35,045 bases of DNA, from the NCBI GenBank assembly GCA_949425635.1, contig CASPWD010000015.1, positions 1 to 35,045 on the forward strand. The letters run 5' to 3'. The DNA comes from an uncultured Bacilli bacterium (GTDB lineage Bacteria > Bacillota_I > Bacilli_A > RF39 > UBA660). The number at the start of each line of letters is the position of its first letter. Position 1 is the first letter of the stretch. The translations under genes and the position numbers were made by a program. Below, piece by piece: positions 1 through 10,290 of the stretch. A model generated the notes under the pieces. The model ran no database searches, had not been told where the DNA came from, and saw nothing but the letters and a program-made list of their open reading frames with translations.

Positions 1-30
1 AAGAAAAAAGAAAACAATCAAAAAAAATAA
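1..30 (+). CDS. C-terminal end of an upstream gene (partial)
   Basis: Frame 1 is open from the first base to a TAA at 28-30 and encodes a lysine-rich tail (KKKENNQKK). A good terminator follows at 61-86, which fits a gene ending here. Other frames are also open over this short stretch, so the assignment is tentative and no function can be given. Confidence 0.25.
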   Translation, partial: KKKENNQKK

Positions 31-60
31 GTTATTATTAAAAATTACAATTTTTATGAG

Positions 61-86
61 AGATCAACTTAATGTTGGTCTTTTAT
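61..86 (+). terminator. Rho-independent terminator before the tyrosine recombinase
   Basis: An 8-bp stem (61-68 with 74-81, one G-U pair) closes a 5-nt loop and leads into a T-rich tail. It separates whatever lies to the left from the recombinase gene. Confidence 0.6.
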
Positions 87-140
87 TATGCTTAATTTTA
101 GGAAGGGGGAATTGAAATTAATAATTATGAATTTTTAGAT

Positions 141-962
141 ATGTTTCTTTCTTCAAAGGATATTGAAGGTTGTTCTAGTAGAACTTTAAAATATTATAGA
201 GATATAATATCCAAGTTTATAGAGTATATTGATAAACTATTATCAAAAGTAACTACTGATGATATAAGAATATATTTATCACATTATAAAGAAATTAGTA
301 ATTGTAGTGCAGTTACAATGGATAATATTAGACGAGTATTTTCCAGTTTTTTTGCATGGTTAGAAGATGAAGATTATATATTAAAAAGTCCAGTAAGAAG
401 AATACACAAAGTAAAAACTGCAACAGTTGTAAAAGAAACATTATCAGATGAAAATATAGAAAGATTAAGAGATGGGTGTACTCATATAAGAGAGTTAGTA
501 ATTATAGAATTATTAATATCTACAGGAATGAGAATTGGTGAACTAGTAAATTTAGATATTTCTGATATTGATTTTGAAGATAGGTCTTGTGTTGTGCTTG
601 GTAAGGGAAATAAACAAAGAGAAGTATATTTTGATGCAAGAACAAAAATTCATCTAAAACAATATCTTAATAGCAGAAAAGATAATGAAACTGCTTTATT
701 TATTTCTAAAATTAAACCTTATCATAGAATATCAATTTCATCAGTAGAATCTATAATTAGAAATCTAGGTAAAAAATTAAACATTCAGAGAGTTCATCCA
801 CATAAATTTAGAAGAACAATGGCTACTATGGCAATAGATAAAGGAATGCCAATTGAACAGGTTCAAAAATTATTAGGACATACCAAAATTGATACAACTA
901 TGCACTATGCAATGGTTAATCAAGCAAATGTTAAATACTCACATAGAAAGTATATGAGTTGA
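141..962 (+). CDS. XerC/XerD-type tyrosine recombinase
   Basis: This is a phage-integrase-family site-specific recombinase that cuts and rejoins DNA through a covalent tyrosine. The N-terminal half (about 1-90) is the SAM-like core-binding domain, and the C-terminal half holds the catalytic set: R131 in TGMRIGEL, K155 in GKGNKQRE, H221-x-x-R224, H247 in LLGHTKI and nucleophile Y256. All are present, so it should be active. The ATG at 141 has no ribosome binding site at the right distance. The strong AGGGGG at 104-109 lies 7 nt before an in-frame ATT at 117, and the added residues (NNYEFLD) fit the usual start of this family, so translation may begin at ATT. It lies inside an element that also carries a large serine recombinase, so it is probably not the element's main integrase. 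It may resolve multimers or be cargo. Confidence 0.9.
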   Translation: MFLSSKDIEGCSSRTLKYYRDIISKFIEYIDKLLSKVTTDDIRIYLSHYKEISNCSAVTMDNIRRVFSSFFAWLEDEDYILKSPVRRIHKVKTATVVKETLSDENIERLRDGCTHIRELVIIELLISTGMRIGELVNLDISDIDFEDRSCVVLGKGNKQREVYFDARTKIHLKQYLNSRKDNETALFISKIKPYHRISISSVESIIRNLGKKLNIQRVHPHKFRRTMATMAIDKGMPIEQVQKLLGHTKIDTTMHYAMVNQANVKYSHRKYMS

Positions 963-996
963 TTTTTAATGCAACAAAATAAAGGAGGGATGAGTA

Positions 997-3900
997 ATGC
1001 AAAATGAGTTTAGAAAAGATTTTTTTGAAACTAGAGATGATATATTATCTAATATTAAAGAAAATCCTTATAATTGGAATAAGTTTATTGTTTATTGGTC
1101 AAAAATATTAGATAGATATAGTGTTGATAATGTATTTAATTTATATTCTTATAATCCTAGTGGTAGAATTTATTATACATTTGATGACTGGAATAGCAAA
1201 AATATTGATAGAAGAATTAAACCTAAAAGCAAAGGTATTCCTATTTTAGTCAATGATCGAAAAACATATGTATTTGAAATAAAGCAAACTTATGGTAGAG
1301 ATTATAAGGAATGGTCTTATCATCATGATGTAGATATAGAAGTTTTACTATATTATCAAAGTAAGAATAATATTTTAAACAATAAAGATATTTCCATAGA
1401 ACAAAACTTATACAATACATTTAAAGAAATTTCAAAAATAAATGTTCAAAGTAATTATAGTAATTTAAAAGAGGAAGAGGTAGAATTCATTTCTAAAATG
1501 ATGACCTCTCTTTTTCTTTCTAAAGCAAATTTTAATATATTTAGATTACCTAGTAGTTATGAATTAAATAGTAATTTATCAGATGATGAAATACTAAAAT
1601 GTATGCAAATATCAAATAAAGAAACTGCAAAGATTTATAAAGATTTTGCACTAAATGCAGATAAATTATCAAAAATACAAGATAAATTTAAGAAAATAGT
1701 AATCGAGCAGCATAAGTCTAATGAATATCTTTCTAATGAAAACATTCAAAGTATGCTTATGAATATAGAAAATGAAACAAGTTATAATTATGAACTGCTT
1801 AATTATATCTATCAAAATACTTTTGATAAGTATTCTCATATCAATAAACAATTTGATTCATTAAAAAATAGAGTTGAAGAACAAGATACTGGAGAAATAA
1901 AAGAACAACATTCATTAAGTGATATTACTATGTCAAATGGTAAATATTATGTAGATGATAAAGAAATATCTCAAGAAGAATTTGATGAAGCATTTGATAG
2001 AGCAGAAGAAGAACATATGGATTTTATTTATCATCATGGAGTTATGGAAGCACCAGAGGAAGAAGATTATGATTTATATGAAGAAGATGAAGAAAAACAA
2101 GAAGAAAACAATGATTTTCAAACTTTTGAAAATGAACAATTAACTTTATTTACTCCAAGAGAGGAAGAACTTGCTAATAAGATATGTGATATATTTAATT
2201 CCTTTGATACAAAATATCAAAATACTTTTACAGTAGAAAATGTTGAATCACAAAGATGGGAACATATAAAAAGTAAAAAAAGAAACTTATCTATTATCTT
2301 AACAAGTTCTATCATAGGAGAATATGCAGATAGGGAAAATAGTTTTACTTATTTTAATGAAGATAAAAATGATGAAGTAAAATTAAATGATGGAATAATC
2401 AATAACGCTTTTTTACAAGAATTATATAAAGATAAAGATTTCTCTATTTCATTTACTCCAAATATGATACATATATTTTGGAACAATTTTGATGAAAAGC
2501 GATTTGACTTAAATATATCTAGCACAAAGTTGGTAGATCAAAATGAAATAGATGAACAAGAATTGGAAAAAATAGATAGTGAAATTTCTAATATAAATAA
2601 TAAGAACGATATAGCAGATGATGAAGTTGATTATGTAGTTACTACTACAGAAATAACACCTACTTATAATGGTATTGAAACTGATGTAATTGAGAAACAT
2701 AGTTATAATAAAAATGGAGAAGAATTAAATCTAAAAGAAGAACAATATCCTAAAATCAATTACCATATAAGTGATGATAAAATAGACAATAGTTTTGGGG
2801 CAAAATCAAGATTTGAGGATAATGTAAAGGCAATAGAATTATTAAAAGATTTAGAATTAGAAGATAGAAATGCAACAGTAGAAGAACAAGATATTTTGTC
2901 GAAATATGTTGGTTGGGGTGGAATTTCTGATGCTTTTGATGAAAGAAAAGATAATTGGATAACTGAAAGAAATAAACTTAAAAATCTTTTAGGAGAACAA
3001 GAGTATAATCAAGCAAGACAATCTACCTTAACATCTTTTTATACACCTAATATAGCAATAGATAGTATTTATAAAATACTAGAGAAGTTTGGATTTAATA
3101 AAGGAAATATTCTTGAACCAAGTTGTGGTATAGGTAATTTCTTTGGTAGAATTCCAAAAGAATTAGAAAACTCTAAATTATATGGAATCGAATTAGATAG
3201 TATAAGTGGAAGAATTGCTAAAAAATTATATCCTAACGCAAAAATTGAAATAAAAGGTTATGAAGAATCAACTTTACCAGATAACTTATTTGATGTTGCG
3301 ATTGGTAATGTTCCTTTTGGAAATTATAAAGTTCCTGATAAGAGATATAAGGAAAATTTTGTAATTCATGATTATTTCTTTCAAAAGACTTTAGATAAAG
3401 TAAGAAATGGTGGTATAATAGCTTATATAACAACAGATGGTACACTTGATAAAAAGGATACAAAGGTAAGAGAATACATTGCAAAACGAGCAGAACTTGT
3501 TGGAGCAATAAGATTACCTAACAATACCTTTACTGGCAATGCCAACACAAAAGTTACAACTGATATTATTTTCTTGAAAAAACGAGATGAATTAAAACTT
3601 GATTTAAGTGATGAGGATTGGATTTATACAAGTGAGTATAAAGATGGAATTACTATTAACAATTATTTTATTAATCATCCTAATATGATGCTTGGTAAAA
3701 TGGAGTTAAAATCTTCTCCATATGGTATGGAAAATACACTTAATCCTAGCGATACAAGTCTTGAAGAGTTAATGGAACAGGCAATTGAAGAGTTACCATC
3801 TAATATTTATGAAATTGCTCCATATGAGATTAGTGAGCAAAATAGTGAATATGAGATATTAGAAGCTGAAGATGATATAAAGAATAATGCTTTTGTTATC

Positions 3901-6900
3901 ATTGAAAAAGATAATAAAAAAATTATTTATCAAAGACAAGATTCTAATTTAGTTCCATATCAAATTCAAGATGGAATGATAGCAAGAAGAATTATTGGTA
4001 TGTGTGGTGTTAAAAAAGCATTACGAGAAGTATTCGATATTCAATTAAAAGATGGAACTGATGAAGAATTAAAAATTGCACAAAGTAATTTAAGTAATGT
4101 CTATGATGCCTTTATTAAAAAGTTTGGCTACTTAAATGATAGTGCAAATGCTAGAGTTTTTGATTCTGATCCAGATTATTACCTGCTTTCTTCTATTGAA
4201 AATAAAGTAAGCAAAGATGATGAAGATGATAAACCAACTTATGTTAAGGGAGATGTCTTTACTAAAAGAACCATTAGAAAAAGTAAAGATGTAAGTAGTG
4301 CAGAAAATGCAGAAGAAGCACTCACTTATTCTCTTAATAATCGTGGATGCGTAGATTTTGAATACATGAAAACTTTATATCCAAAAGAAAAAGAAGAAAT
4401 GATAGAAGAATTAGACAACTTAATTTTCCATGATCCTGAAAAAATATATGATTTCAATGATGGTTGGGTTCTTTCTAGTGAATATTTAAGTGGAAATGTA
4501 AAACATAAATTAAATTATGTTAAATCTATCAATGAAAATAATAAATATGATAAGAATATAGAAGCATTAGAAAATGTTCAACCTAGACCGCTTGAATATG
4601 ATGAAATTAGCGTGAAATTAGGTTCTACATGGATTCCAGAAGATGTGTATCATACTTTTTGTCGAGAACTTTTAGATATATCTAGTTATGATGCTAGTAA
4701 TTTAAAAATAAAATACGCAAAAGAAGTAAATACATGGCTTTTTCAAGCGAGTGGCTTATATGGTTATGGAATTAAAAATACGAATACATGGGGAACTGAT
4801 CGAGCTGATGCTTTAGCAATTATCAAAAACACTTTAAATCTTCAAAGTGTTACGGTATATGATAAGTTAGATGATGATAGAAGAGTTGTAAATCCAATTG
4901 AAACTGCAAATGCTAGAGAAAAACAAGAACTGATAAAACAAGAGTTTAAAGAATGGATTTGGAAAGATGAAGATAGAAGAGAAAGACTTGTAAAAATCTA
5001 TAATGAAAACTTTAATTGTATAAAAGAAAGAGAATATGATGGTAGTCATTTAACTTTTGATGGAATGAATCCAAATATTGAGTTAAGAAAACACCAAAAA
5101 AATGCAGTAGCTAGAGTTTTATATGGGGGCAATGCTTTACTTGCTCATGCAGTAGGGGCAGGAAAAACTTATGAATGTATTGCAAGTGCTATGGAATTAA
5201 AGAGATTAGGAATTGTTAGTAAACCAATGTTTGTTGTTCCTAACCATTTATTAGGACAATGGGCAAATGATATTTTAAAATTATATCCAACTGCGAATAT
5301 TTTAGTTGCTAATCAAAAAGATTTTGAAAAAACAAGAAGAAAGAAATTGATGGCACGAATTGCCACTGGAGAATGGGATGCAGTTTTAATTGCTCATTCT
5401 AGTTTTGGTTTAATTCCTATTAGTAAAAGTTATGAGAAAAAACATATTGAAAATCAAATAGAAGAGGTAACTGAGGCAATTGAAAGAATTAAAGCAGAAT
5501 CTAATGAAAGTTTGAGTGTTAAAAAATTAGAACAAATAAGAACTGGTATGTGTGCAAAATTAAAAACTCTTTTAGACAGCCCTAAAGATGATGTGGTTAC
5601 ATTTGAAGAATTAGGTGTTGACCAGATAATAGTAGATGAAGCACATATGTTTAAAAATCTTCCTATGTTTTCTAAAATTAGAAATGTTGCAGGTATCAAT
5701 AATAGTGAATCTAAAAAAGCAACTGACTTATTTATGAAGATAAGTTATATATTAGAAAATAATGGTGGAAAAGGTGCAGTATTTGCAACAGGTACTCCTA
5801 TTAGTAATTCAATGGGAGAACTTTATGTCATGCAAAAATACTTGCAAATTGATAGACTACGAGAAATGGGATTACAACATTTTGATGAGTGGGCATCTAC
5901 TTTTGGAGAAGTTGTAAATAGTTTTGAGATTGCTCCAGATGGAAGTGGGTTTAGAACAAAAACACGATTTGCCCAATTCTTTAATATTCCAGAGTTGATG
6001 TCATTATTTAAAGAAATAGCAGACATTCAAACATCTAAAATGCTTGATTTACCAGTTCCAAAATTAAAAGGTGGAGATTATAAAACAATAGTTGCTCCTA
6101 AAAGTGAAGAATTAGGAGAATATGTAGAAAAATTAGCAGAACGAAGTGAAATAATTAGAAATGGTTGTGATCCAAGACAAGATAATATGCTTTTGGTAAC
6201 TAATGATGGAAGAAAAGCAGCACTTGATTTAAGAATGATTGCTCCAAGTATGCCAGATCTACCTAATTCAAAAATTAATATGGCAGTTGAAAATATATAT
6301 CGAATATGGTTAGAAAATAAAGAAGACAAGTTAACGCAACTTGTCTTTTGTGATTTATCGACACCTAAAAATGATGGTACCTTTAATGTTTATGATGATA
6401 TAAAAAATAAATTGATAGCAAGAGGTGTACCAGAGGAGGAAATAGAGTTTATTCATAATGCTAAAACAAATCCTCAAAAACTGAAATTGTTTGAAGAGAT
6501 GAGAAATGGTAATAAAAGAATTTTATTAGGTTCTACTTCCAAAATGGGAGCAGGTATGAATGTTCAAGATAAATTGGTAGCGTTACACCATTTAGATTGC
6601 CCATGGCGACCTTCTGATATAGAACAAAGGGAAGGTAGAATTTTAAGACAAGGTAATCAAAATGAAGAGGTAGAGATTTATAGATATGTAACTGAAGGCA
6701 GTTTTGATGCATACTCTTATCAGTTAATTCAAACAAAATCTACTTTTATCAATCAAATCATGGCAAATAGTGATGGTGGAGGAAGAACTGCTGAAGATTT
6801 AGATAGAGATACACTTACTTATGCAGAGGTTAAGGCTTTGGCAAGTGGGAATCCACTTATTTTAGATAAATTTAAAGTAGAAAATGAATTGAAACAATTA

Positions 6901-7536
6901 TATCTTTCTAAAACAAGATATGATAAATCTCATATGGAACTTGAAGCAAAATATAATCGAGAATTACCAAGACAGTTAAAATATCAAGAACAATATTTAG
7001 AAAGTCTTGAAAGTGATATACCTAAAGTGCAGGATTTATCTGCTGATAATTTTAGAATTACTATAAGGGATCAATATTTTAATTCAAGAAAAGATGCAAG
7101 TACAAAATTTTATCAATCATTAGCTTTATTAAAAACAAAAGAAGAAACAAAAATAGGAGAGATAAGTGGTTTTGATATTATTGGTACAAGAGAGGAATTA
7201 AGATATACACCAGTAGTATATATTAAAGGTAATGGTAAATATAAAGTTGAAATTAACAATATTGATGAAATAGGTAATATTTTAAAATTAGAAAATATGC
7301 TTAAAAGTTTGCAAAATAAAGCAAATACTACAAGAGAACAAATTGAATATACAAAAAAACAAATGAATGATGCAAAAGAAGAGTTAGATAAACCATTTAC
7401 ATTGGCAGATAGAATTAAAGAATTGCAAAAAGAAAAAGCAAGAATTGATAGTGAACTTGATTTAGATAAACAAGAAATCACTTTGGATGTTGATGAAGAA
7501 CAAGAAAAAGAGGAGGAGAGAGAACATGGAAAATAA
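997..7536 (+). CDS. Giant N6-adenine methylase / SNF2 helicase fusion of integrative elements (DarB-like)
   Basis: This 2179-aa protein belongs to the large methylase-helicase class found on ICEs and phages, related in layout to the phage P1 antirestriction protein DarB. The first ~600 residues are low-similarity and acidic. A class I DNA methylase follows, with motif [10 protein letters not shown] near 707 and a GNVPFG motif near 768, a variant of NPPF/Y. The SNF2-type ATPase has Walker A GAGKT near 1386, VDEAH near 1546, ATGTPISN near 1598 and the motif VI region [12 protein letters not shown] near 1877. A coiled-coil-rich tail ends the protein. The start is supported by AAAGGAGG at 981-988. 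The gene runs in one direction with its neighbours and overlaps the start region of the next. Its likely role, inferred from the family, is to protect or modify element DNA on entry into a new host. The NPPY-to-NVPFG change could affect methylation and is worth testing. Confidence 0.85.
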   Translation: MQNEFRKDFFETRDDILSNIKENPYNWNKFIVYWSKILDRYSVDNVFNLYSYNPSGRIYYTFDDWNSKNIDRRIKPKSKGIPILVNDRKTYVFEIKQTYGRDYKEWSYHHDVDIEVLLYYQSKNNILNNKDISIEQNLYNTFKEISKINVQSNYSNLKEEEVEFISKMMTSLFLSKANFNIFRLPSSYELNSNLSDDEILKCMQISNKETAKIYKDFALNADKLSKIQDKFKKIVIEQHKSNEYLSNENIQSMLMNIENETSYNYELLNYIYQNTFDKYSHINKQFDSLKNRVEEQDTGEIKEQHSLSDITMSNGKYYVDDKEISQEEFDEAFDRAEEEHMDFIYHHGVMEAPEEEDYDLYEEDEEKQEENNDFQTFENEQLTLFTPREEELANKICDIFNSFDTKYQNTFTVENVESQRWEHIKSKKRNLSIILTSSIIGEYADRENSFTYFNEDKNDEVKLNDGIINNAFLQELYKDKDFSISFTPNMIHIFWNNFDEKRFDLNISSTKLVDQNEIDEQELEKIDSEISNINNKNDIADDEVDYVVTTTEITPTYNGIETDVIEKHSYNKNGEELNLKEEQYPKINYHISDDKIDNSFGAKSRFEDNVKAIELLKDLELEDRNATVEEQDILSKYVGWGGISDAFDERKDNWITERNKLKNLLGEQEYNQARQSTLTSFYTPNIAIDSIYKILEKFGFNKGNILEPSCGIGNFFGRIPKELENSKLYGIELDSISGRIAKKLYPNAKIEIKGYEESTLPDNLFDVAIGNVPFGNYKVPDKRYKENFVIHDYFFQKTLDKVRNGGIIAYITTDGTLDKKDTKVREYIAKRAELVGAIRLPNNTFTGNANTKVTTDIIFLKKRDELKLDLSDEDWIYTSEYKDGITINNYFINHPNMMLGKMELKSSPYGMENTLNPSDTSLEELMEQAIEELPSNIYEIAPYEISEQNSEYEILEAEDDIKNNAFVIIEKDNKKIIYQRQDSNLVPYQIQDGMIARRIIGMCGVKKALREVFDIQLKDGTDEELKIAQSNLSNVYDAFIKKFGYLNDSANARVFDSDPDYYLLSSIENKVSKDDEDDKPTYVKGDVFTKRTIRKSKDVSSAENAEEALTYSLNNRGCVDFEYMKTLYPKEKEEMIEELDNLIFHDPEKIYDFNDGWVLSSEYLSGNVKHKLNYVKSINENNKYDKNIEALENVQPRPLEYDEISVKLGSTWIPEDVYHTFCRELLDISSYDASNLKIKYAKEVNTWLFQASGLYGYGIKNTNTWGTDRADALAIIKNTLNLQSVTVYDKLDDDRRVVNPIETANAREKQELIKQEFKEWIWKDEDRRERLVKIYNENFNCIKEREYDGSHLTFDGMNPNIELRKHQKNAVARVLYGGNALLAHAVGAGKTYECIASAMELKRLGIVSKPMFVVPNHLLGQWANDILKLYPTANILVANQKDFEKTRRKKLMARIATGEWDAVLIAHSSFGLIPISKSYEKKHIENQIEEVTEAIERIKAESNESLSVKKLEQIRTGMCAKLKTLLDSPKDDVVTFEELGVDQIIVDEAHMFKNLPMFSKIRNVAGINNSESKKATDLFMKISYILENNGGKGAVFATGTPISNSMGELYVMQKYLQIDRLREMGLQHFDEWASTFGEVVNSFEIAPDGSGFRTKTRFAQFFNIPELMSLFKEIADIQTSKMLDLPVPKLKGGDYKTIVAPKSEELGEYVEKLAERSEIIRNGCDPRQDNMLLVTNDGRKAALDLRMIAPSMPDLPNSKINMAVENIYRIWLENKEDKLTQLVFCDLSTPKNDGTFNVYDDIKNKLIARGVPEEEIEFIHNAKTNPQKLKLFEEMRNGNKRILLGSTSKMGAGMNVQDKLVALHHLDCPWRPSDIEQREGRILRQGNQNEEVEIYRYVTEGSFDAYSYQLIQTKSTFINQIMANSDGGGRTAEDLDRDTLTYAEVKALASGNPLILDKFKVENELKQLYLSKTRYDKSHMELEAKYNRELPRQLKYQEQYLESLESDIPKVQDLSADNFRITIRDQYFNSRKDASTKFYQSLALLKTKEETKIGEISGFDIIGTREELRYTPVVYIKGNGKYKVEINNIDEIGNILKLENMLKSLQNKANTTREQIEYTKKQMNDAKEELDKPFTLADRIKELQKEKARIDSELDLDKQEITLDVDEEQEKEEEREHGK

Positions 7537-7544
7537 AAGATAAA

Positions 7545-8378
7545 TTGTTAAATAAAGTAGCAGATATGCTTTCAAGTTATCGAACACCAAAATATGATAC
7601 TATTTTATCTCTTGGAGTAAGAGGAAAAGTGAAAGGTATTTTAACCACTTATGATTGTACTTATACAAAAGAACTAAAAGATAAGGAAAAAGATGGTTTT
7701 ATATCAGTAGATAAATTATTAGATGAGGAGATTGGAGATAGTAGATATAGTGATATATATTTTTGTGAAAATGATAAAGTTATATGTATTCATAATCATT
7801 CTAAAAATTGTTATGTAGAACCAGTACATGAGTGTTTTGATTCAGCAGAAGAAAAAATATATTTAGTTTGTGATACAACTGATTCTTATGAAAGTGTAAA
7901 AGGTTATATTGCTCAAAATAGTAAGTATCATCAATTTTTAAGAATTACTGATGAAATACCAAATAAAATTGCTTATGATAAAATATTTAATAAAATAATT
8001 AAAATAGATAAAGAAGATAAAAAAGAGATAGTTGAAGAGCAAATAAAGCAAGAAGAAAAAATAAATCGTATAGAGATAGAGGGTAAAATATCTCACATAG
8101 GTAAAGAATTTAAAAAGAAAGATGGAGAGTTTGCTCAATTTATAGATTTATTACAAGAATATGAATATAATGGAAAAATTCAAAAAAATGTTATTTCAGT
8201 TATGCTTGAAGGAGAAACTTTATCTAATAATAGAAATTTATTACAGTTAAATTCTGATGTTAGTATTGTAGGTAAATTAAATGTGTTTACTGATAAGAAT
8301 AAACAAAATAGATCAGTTATCAATTGTGATAATTTAGAAATACTAAGTAAAAAATCTAGTAAAAATATAGAAAGATAA
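7545..8378 (+). CDS. OB-fold (ssDNA-binding-like) element protein, start apparently frameshifted
   Basis: The C-terminal ~90 residues, from about 185, have the strand pattern of an OB fold (IEIEGKISHIG, then NVISVMLEGE, then VSIVGKLNVF), as in single-stranded DNA-binding proteins. The N-terminal half is not recognised. A charged linker (IDKEDKKEIVEEQIKQEEKI) joins the halves. The only good ribosome binding site (GAGGAGGAG, 7510-7518) points at an ATG at 7526, but that frame stops after five codons (MENKR). Removing one A from the run 7535-7538 would join it to this frame as [15 protein letters not shown]. The listed start is the in-frame TTG at 7545; an ATG at 7566 is another option. The gene is either frameshifted, read by slippage, or carries a sequence error. 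It follows the helicase directly, as is common in such elements. Confidence 0.7.
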   Translation: MLNKVADMLSSYRTPKYDTILSLGVRGKVKGILTTYDCTYTKELKDKEKDGFISVDKLLDEEIGDSRYSDIYFCENDKVICIHNHSKNCYVEPVHECFDSAEEKIYLVCDTTDSYESVKGYIAQNSKYHQFLRITDEIPNKIAYDKIFNKIIKIDKEDKKEIVEEQIKQEEKINRIEIEGKISHIGKEFKKKDGEFAQFIDLLQEYEYNGKIQKNVISVMLEGETLSNNRNLLQLNSDVSIVGKLNVFTDKNKQNRSVINCDNLEILSKKSSKNIER

Positions 8379-8576
8379 AAAAAATAGATTTTTTTGAAAA
8401 AAACTCTTGCAAAATTCATTTCTTTAAGTGATAAATAGTTTGAACCAAATCCAGCGTATTTATTCTCTAATGTTGTTTATATCAGTTTTAATGAGAAGCG
8501 TTGAACAACTATAAGAATAAAAAAGAAAAGTCGCTTAAAATGGCTTAAAAATGGATTGTATGAAAGGAGTAAAAAT
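8379..8576. other. Intergenic spacer inside the element
   Basis: This is an AT-rich spacer without a convincing ORF. A short A/T hairpin with a T run lies at 8377-8396 and could act as a weak terminator. The repeat GCTTAAAATG/GCTTAAAAATG occurs in tandem at about 8533-8553. No promoter with both boxes was found. Confidence 0.4.
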
Positions 8577-8684
8577 ATGGCGTACAAAATTCATCATGAA
8601 TATAGCAAAGTAAAAATAATTAAGGAGGAAAAATTATGTATATTGAAACAACTGAAAATGTTAGAAAAATATTTGATAAATTAG
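8577..8684 (+). CDS. Possible 35-aa peptide overlapping the next gene
   Basis: An ATG at 8577 follows a fitting site (AAAGGAG at 8563-8569) and opens a 35-codon lysine-rich reading frame (MAYKIHHEYSKV at its start) ending at a TAG at 8682. Its middle contains the AGGAGG and start of the following gene, so translating it would carry ribosomes through that site. It may be a leader or coupling peptide, or the remnant of a gene start. I do not recognise it. Confidence 0.4.
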   Translation: MAYKIHHEYSKVKIIKEEKLCILKQLKMLEKYLIN

Positions 8685-9133
8685 AGAAATTTAAAGACAC
8701 AGGAAAATTGAAGTTTACAATTTATGTATTTGATTCTTTAAATACTGGTCATATCAATAGTAAAAATGAATTAAATCCAGAATTAACTGAAGATGATGAT
8801 TTAGTAGTATTCAATTTAGATATGGTAGGATTAACTCATAATTTTGCTGAAATCTATTTAGAATATTTAACTATGGAATTTAATAATATTGCTACTATGT
8901 TTAGTAAAGGTTATCAAGAAAATGGGAATGTTATGGGTATTCATTATAATAAATATGATAAACCTTTACTATCAATGTTTGAAAAACTTTCTTATAATGA
9001 AAAACTTGAAGTATTAGCAGAACTTTTTATACGATTAGATAATAAAAGTCTATTCCAAGATAAATATACATTACTTGAATTAACTGGCAATGGTTTTGAA
9101 ATTGCTAAAAACATAATTGATTTAAAAATATAG
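8636..9133 (+). CDS. Element protein of unknown function, paralogous to the C-terminus of the next gene
   Basis: This 165-aa cytosolic protein has a clear start (AGGAGG at 8623-8628, 7 nt before ATG). Residues ~120-150 (KLSYNEKLEVLAELFIRLD, then KSLFQDK) match the C-terminus of the next protein (KLSFDEKKDVLNELIIRFD, then RTLFQEK) almost position by position, so the two genes share a domain. The acidic middle (ELTEDDD) is not recognised. Only 16 nt separate it from the next start, so the two are probably co-transcribed. A regulatory role is a guess from its partner, which has a helix-turn-helix. Confidence 0.7.
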   Translation: MYIETTENVRKIFDKLEKFKDTGKLKFTIYVFDSLNTGHINSKNELNPELTEDDDLVVFNLDMVGLTHNFAEIYLEYLTMEFNNIATMFSKGYQENGNVMGIHYNKYDKPLLSMFEKLSYNEKLEVLAELFIRLDNKSLFQDKYTLLELTGNGFEIAKNIIDLKI

Positions 9134-9149
9134 AAAGAGAAGAGTGAAA

Positions 9150-9902
9150 ATGAAAGCAAGTATAAAATATACGCCTATTAGATTATCAAATGATGGTCAT
9201 GTCATTTTACATGACTTTGAAAGAGTTAGAATTGATAAAGGTTTTACATATGCAGCAATAGGAGCAAGATATGGACTTGATAGGTCTTTAATTCGTGCAG
9301 TTGTTATAGGATATAGTAATCTTTTTTGCGAGAGAGCAATTCAAATTGCTTTTGCAGTAGGAGTAAAACCAGATGATTTATTTTTAAGAGATATAATTCT
9401 TGCAGGAGGAGATCAATTAGTATTTATAAATAATCCTAGTGAAAAGGTTATCCAATTTTTAAATAAGGTAAAATATTTAAGTTATAAAGATAGATTAAAG
9501 TTTTGCATTGAATTGTTTAATATGTGGAGTGATGGGAAAATAACTCATAAAAAGGGAGAAGTACCATTTACTCCTGACATATTAGGTTTTCCTAAAGATA
9601 TTGGAAATAAATTTTCAACATTTCTTGATACCATGTTAAAAAGTGAAGAAATTAGAGTTGGGAATAAAATAATGGTAGATGATATATGTAATGTGAAATC
9701 AAGAAATAGTTATACTCAAATGCTAAAAGATTATCAAAAATTATCTTTTGATGAGAAAAAAGATGTTTTAAATGAATTGATTATAAGGTTTGATACAAGA
9801 ACTTTATTTCAAGAAAAAATAGATTTTCCAAAGTTTCCAGAATTTTTCACAGGTTGGGATATTGCAGAAGCAATGAGAGATTATAAAGTTGAACAAGAAT
9901 AA
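9150..9902 (+). CDS. Helix-turn-helix regulator-like element protein
   Basis: The N-terminal ~85 residues resemble a divergent XRE-type helix-turn-helix (ERVRIDKGFTYAAIGARYG, then LDRSLIRAVVIG, then AVGVKPDDLFL). The region after it contains two copies of a motif of the form K-L/Y-S-x-x-D/E-K/R ending in a helix: YLSYKDRLKFCIELF near 110-124 and KLSFDEKKDVLNELIIRFD near 205-223. The second is shared with the preceding gene. ATG 9150 is chosen because the purine-rich GAGAAGAG lies just ahead; GTG 9144 in the same frame is an alternative adding two residues. A strong terminator follows at 9959. It may control the element's excision or transfer genes, which is an inference from position. Confidence 0.65.
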   Translation: MKASIKYTPIRLSNDGHVILHDFERVRIDKGFTYAAIGARYGLDRSLIRAVVIGYSNLFCERAIQIAFAVGVKPDDLFLRDIILAGGDQLVFINNPSEKVIQFLNKVKYLSYKDRLKFCIELFNMWSDGKITHKKGEVPFTPDILGFPKDIGNKFSTFLDTMLKSEEIRVGNKIMVDDICNVKSRNSYTQMLKDYQKLSFDEKKDVLNELIIRFDTRTLFQEKIDFPKFPEFFTGWDIAEAMRDYKVEQE

Positions 9903-9958
9903 ATGTCATTTTGCTTACTAGTTCTTTTGGAGAGCTGTTAGTCAATAGTGTAATTTTG

Positions 9959-9986
9959 TCAAAGTAGAAATACTTTGATTTTTTTT
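9959..9986 (+). terminator. Strong Rho-independent terminator
   Basis: A perfect 8-bp stem TCAAAGTA/TACTTTGA closed by a GAAA tetraloop is followed by eight Ts. It ends the transcript of the 8636-9902 gene pair. Confidence 0.9.
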
Positions 9987-10039
9987 ATTTGCAATTTTAT
10001 AGGAGTTTTTAAAAATTATTGATAAGGAGTGTGATGTGA

Positions 10040-10207
10040 ATGAAAACTAAAATTACAATTGAAAATAAAGAACTAAATAACCTAGTGGAACACAGTATCA
10101 AGTTGTCTTTAATTAAATTGCTTTTAATAAAAGGAGAAATAACTGAAAAAGAATTTTATAAATTAAAAGATGTAATTAAAAGAGAACATTTTCCACTCAA
10201 AACATAG
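10040..10207 (+). CDS. 55-aa SHOCT-like small protein upstream of the serine recombinase
   Basis: A TAAGGAG site at 10023-10029 precedes an ATG at 10040 that opens a 55-codon frame ending at TAG 10205. The C-terminal half (LIKGEITEKEFYKLKDVI) has the SHOCT-like pattern L-x-x-G-x-I-T-x-x-E-F-x-x-L-K that is common in short mobile-element proteins. It sits alone between a terminator and the recombinase promoter. A role as a recombination directionality factor is possible from its position, but nothing in the sequence proves it. Confidence 0.6.
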   Translation: MKTKITIENKELNNLVEHSIKLSLIKLLLIKGEITEKEFYKLKDVIKREHFPLKT

Positions 10208-10224
10208 AAAAAAGAACAAAAATA

Positions 10225-10233
10225 TGCTATAAT
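10225..10233 (+). promoter_or_regulatory. Extended -10 promoter of the serine recombinase
   Basis: The element TGCTATAAT lies about 58 nt before the recombinase start. No good -35 box is visible, as expected of extended -10 promoters. Confidence 0.5.
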
Positions 10234-10290
10234 TGATGGTGTGAGATGAAGGTATTATAAACTTAACTCGACCATGTGAAAGGAGTTAAA

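Noticed and set aside
10274..10279. ATG-TGA start-stop pair before the recombinase as a regulatory mini-ORF
   Set aside because: It lacks its own ribosome binding site and such pairs are frequent by chance in AT-rich DNA.
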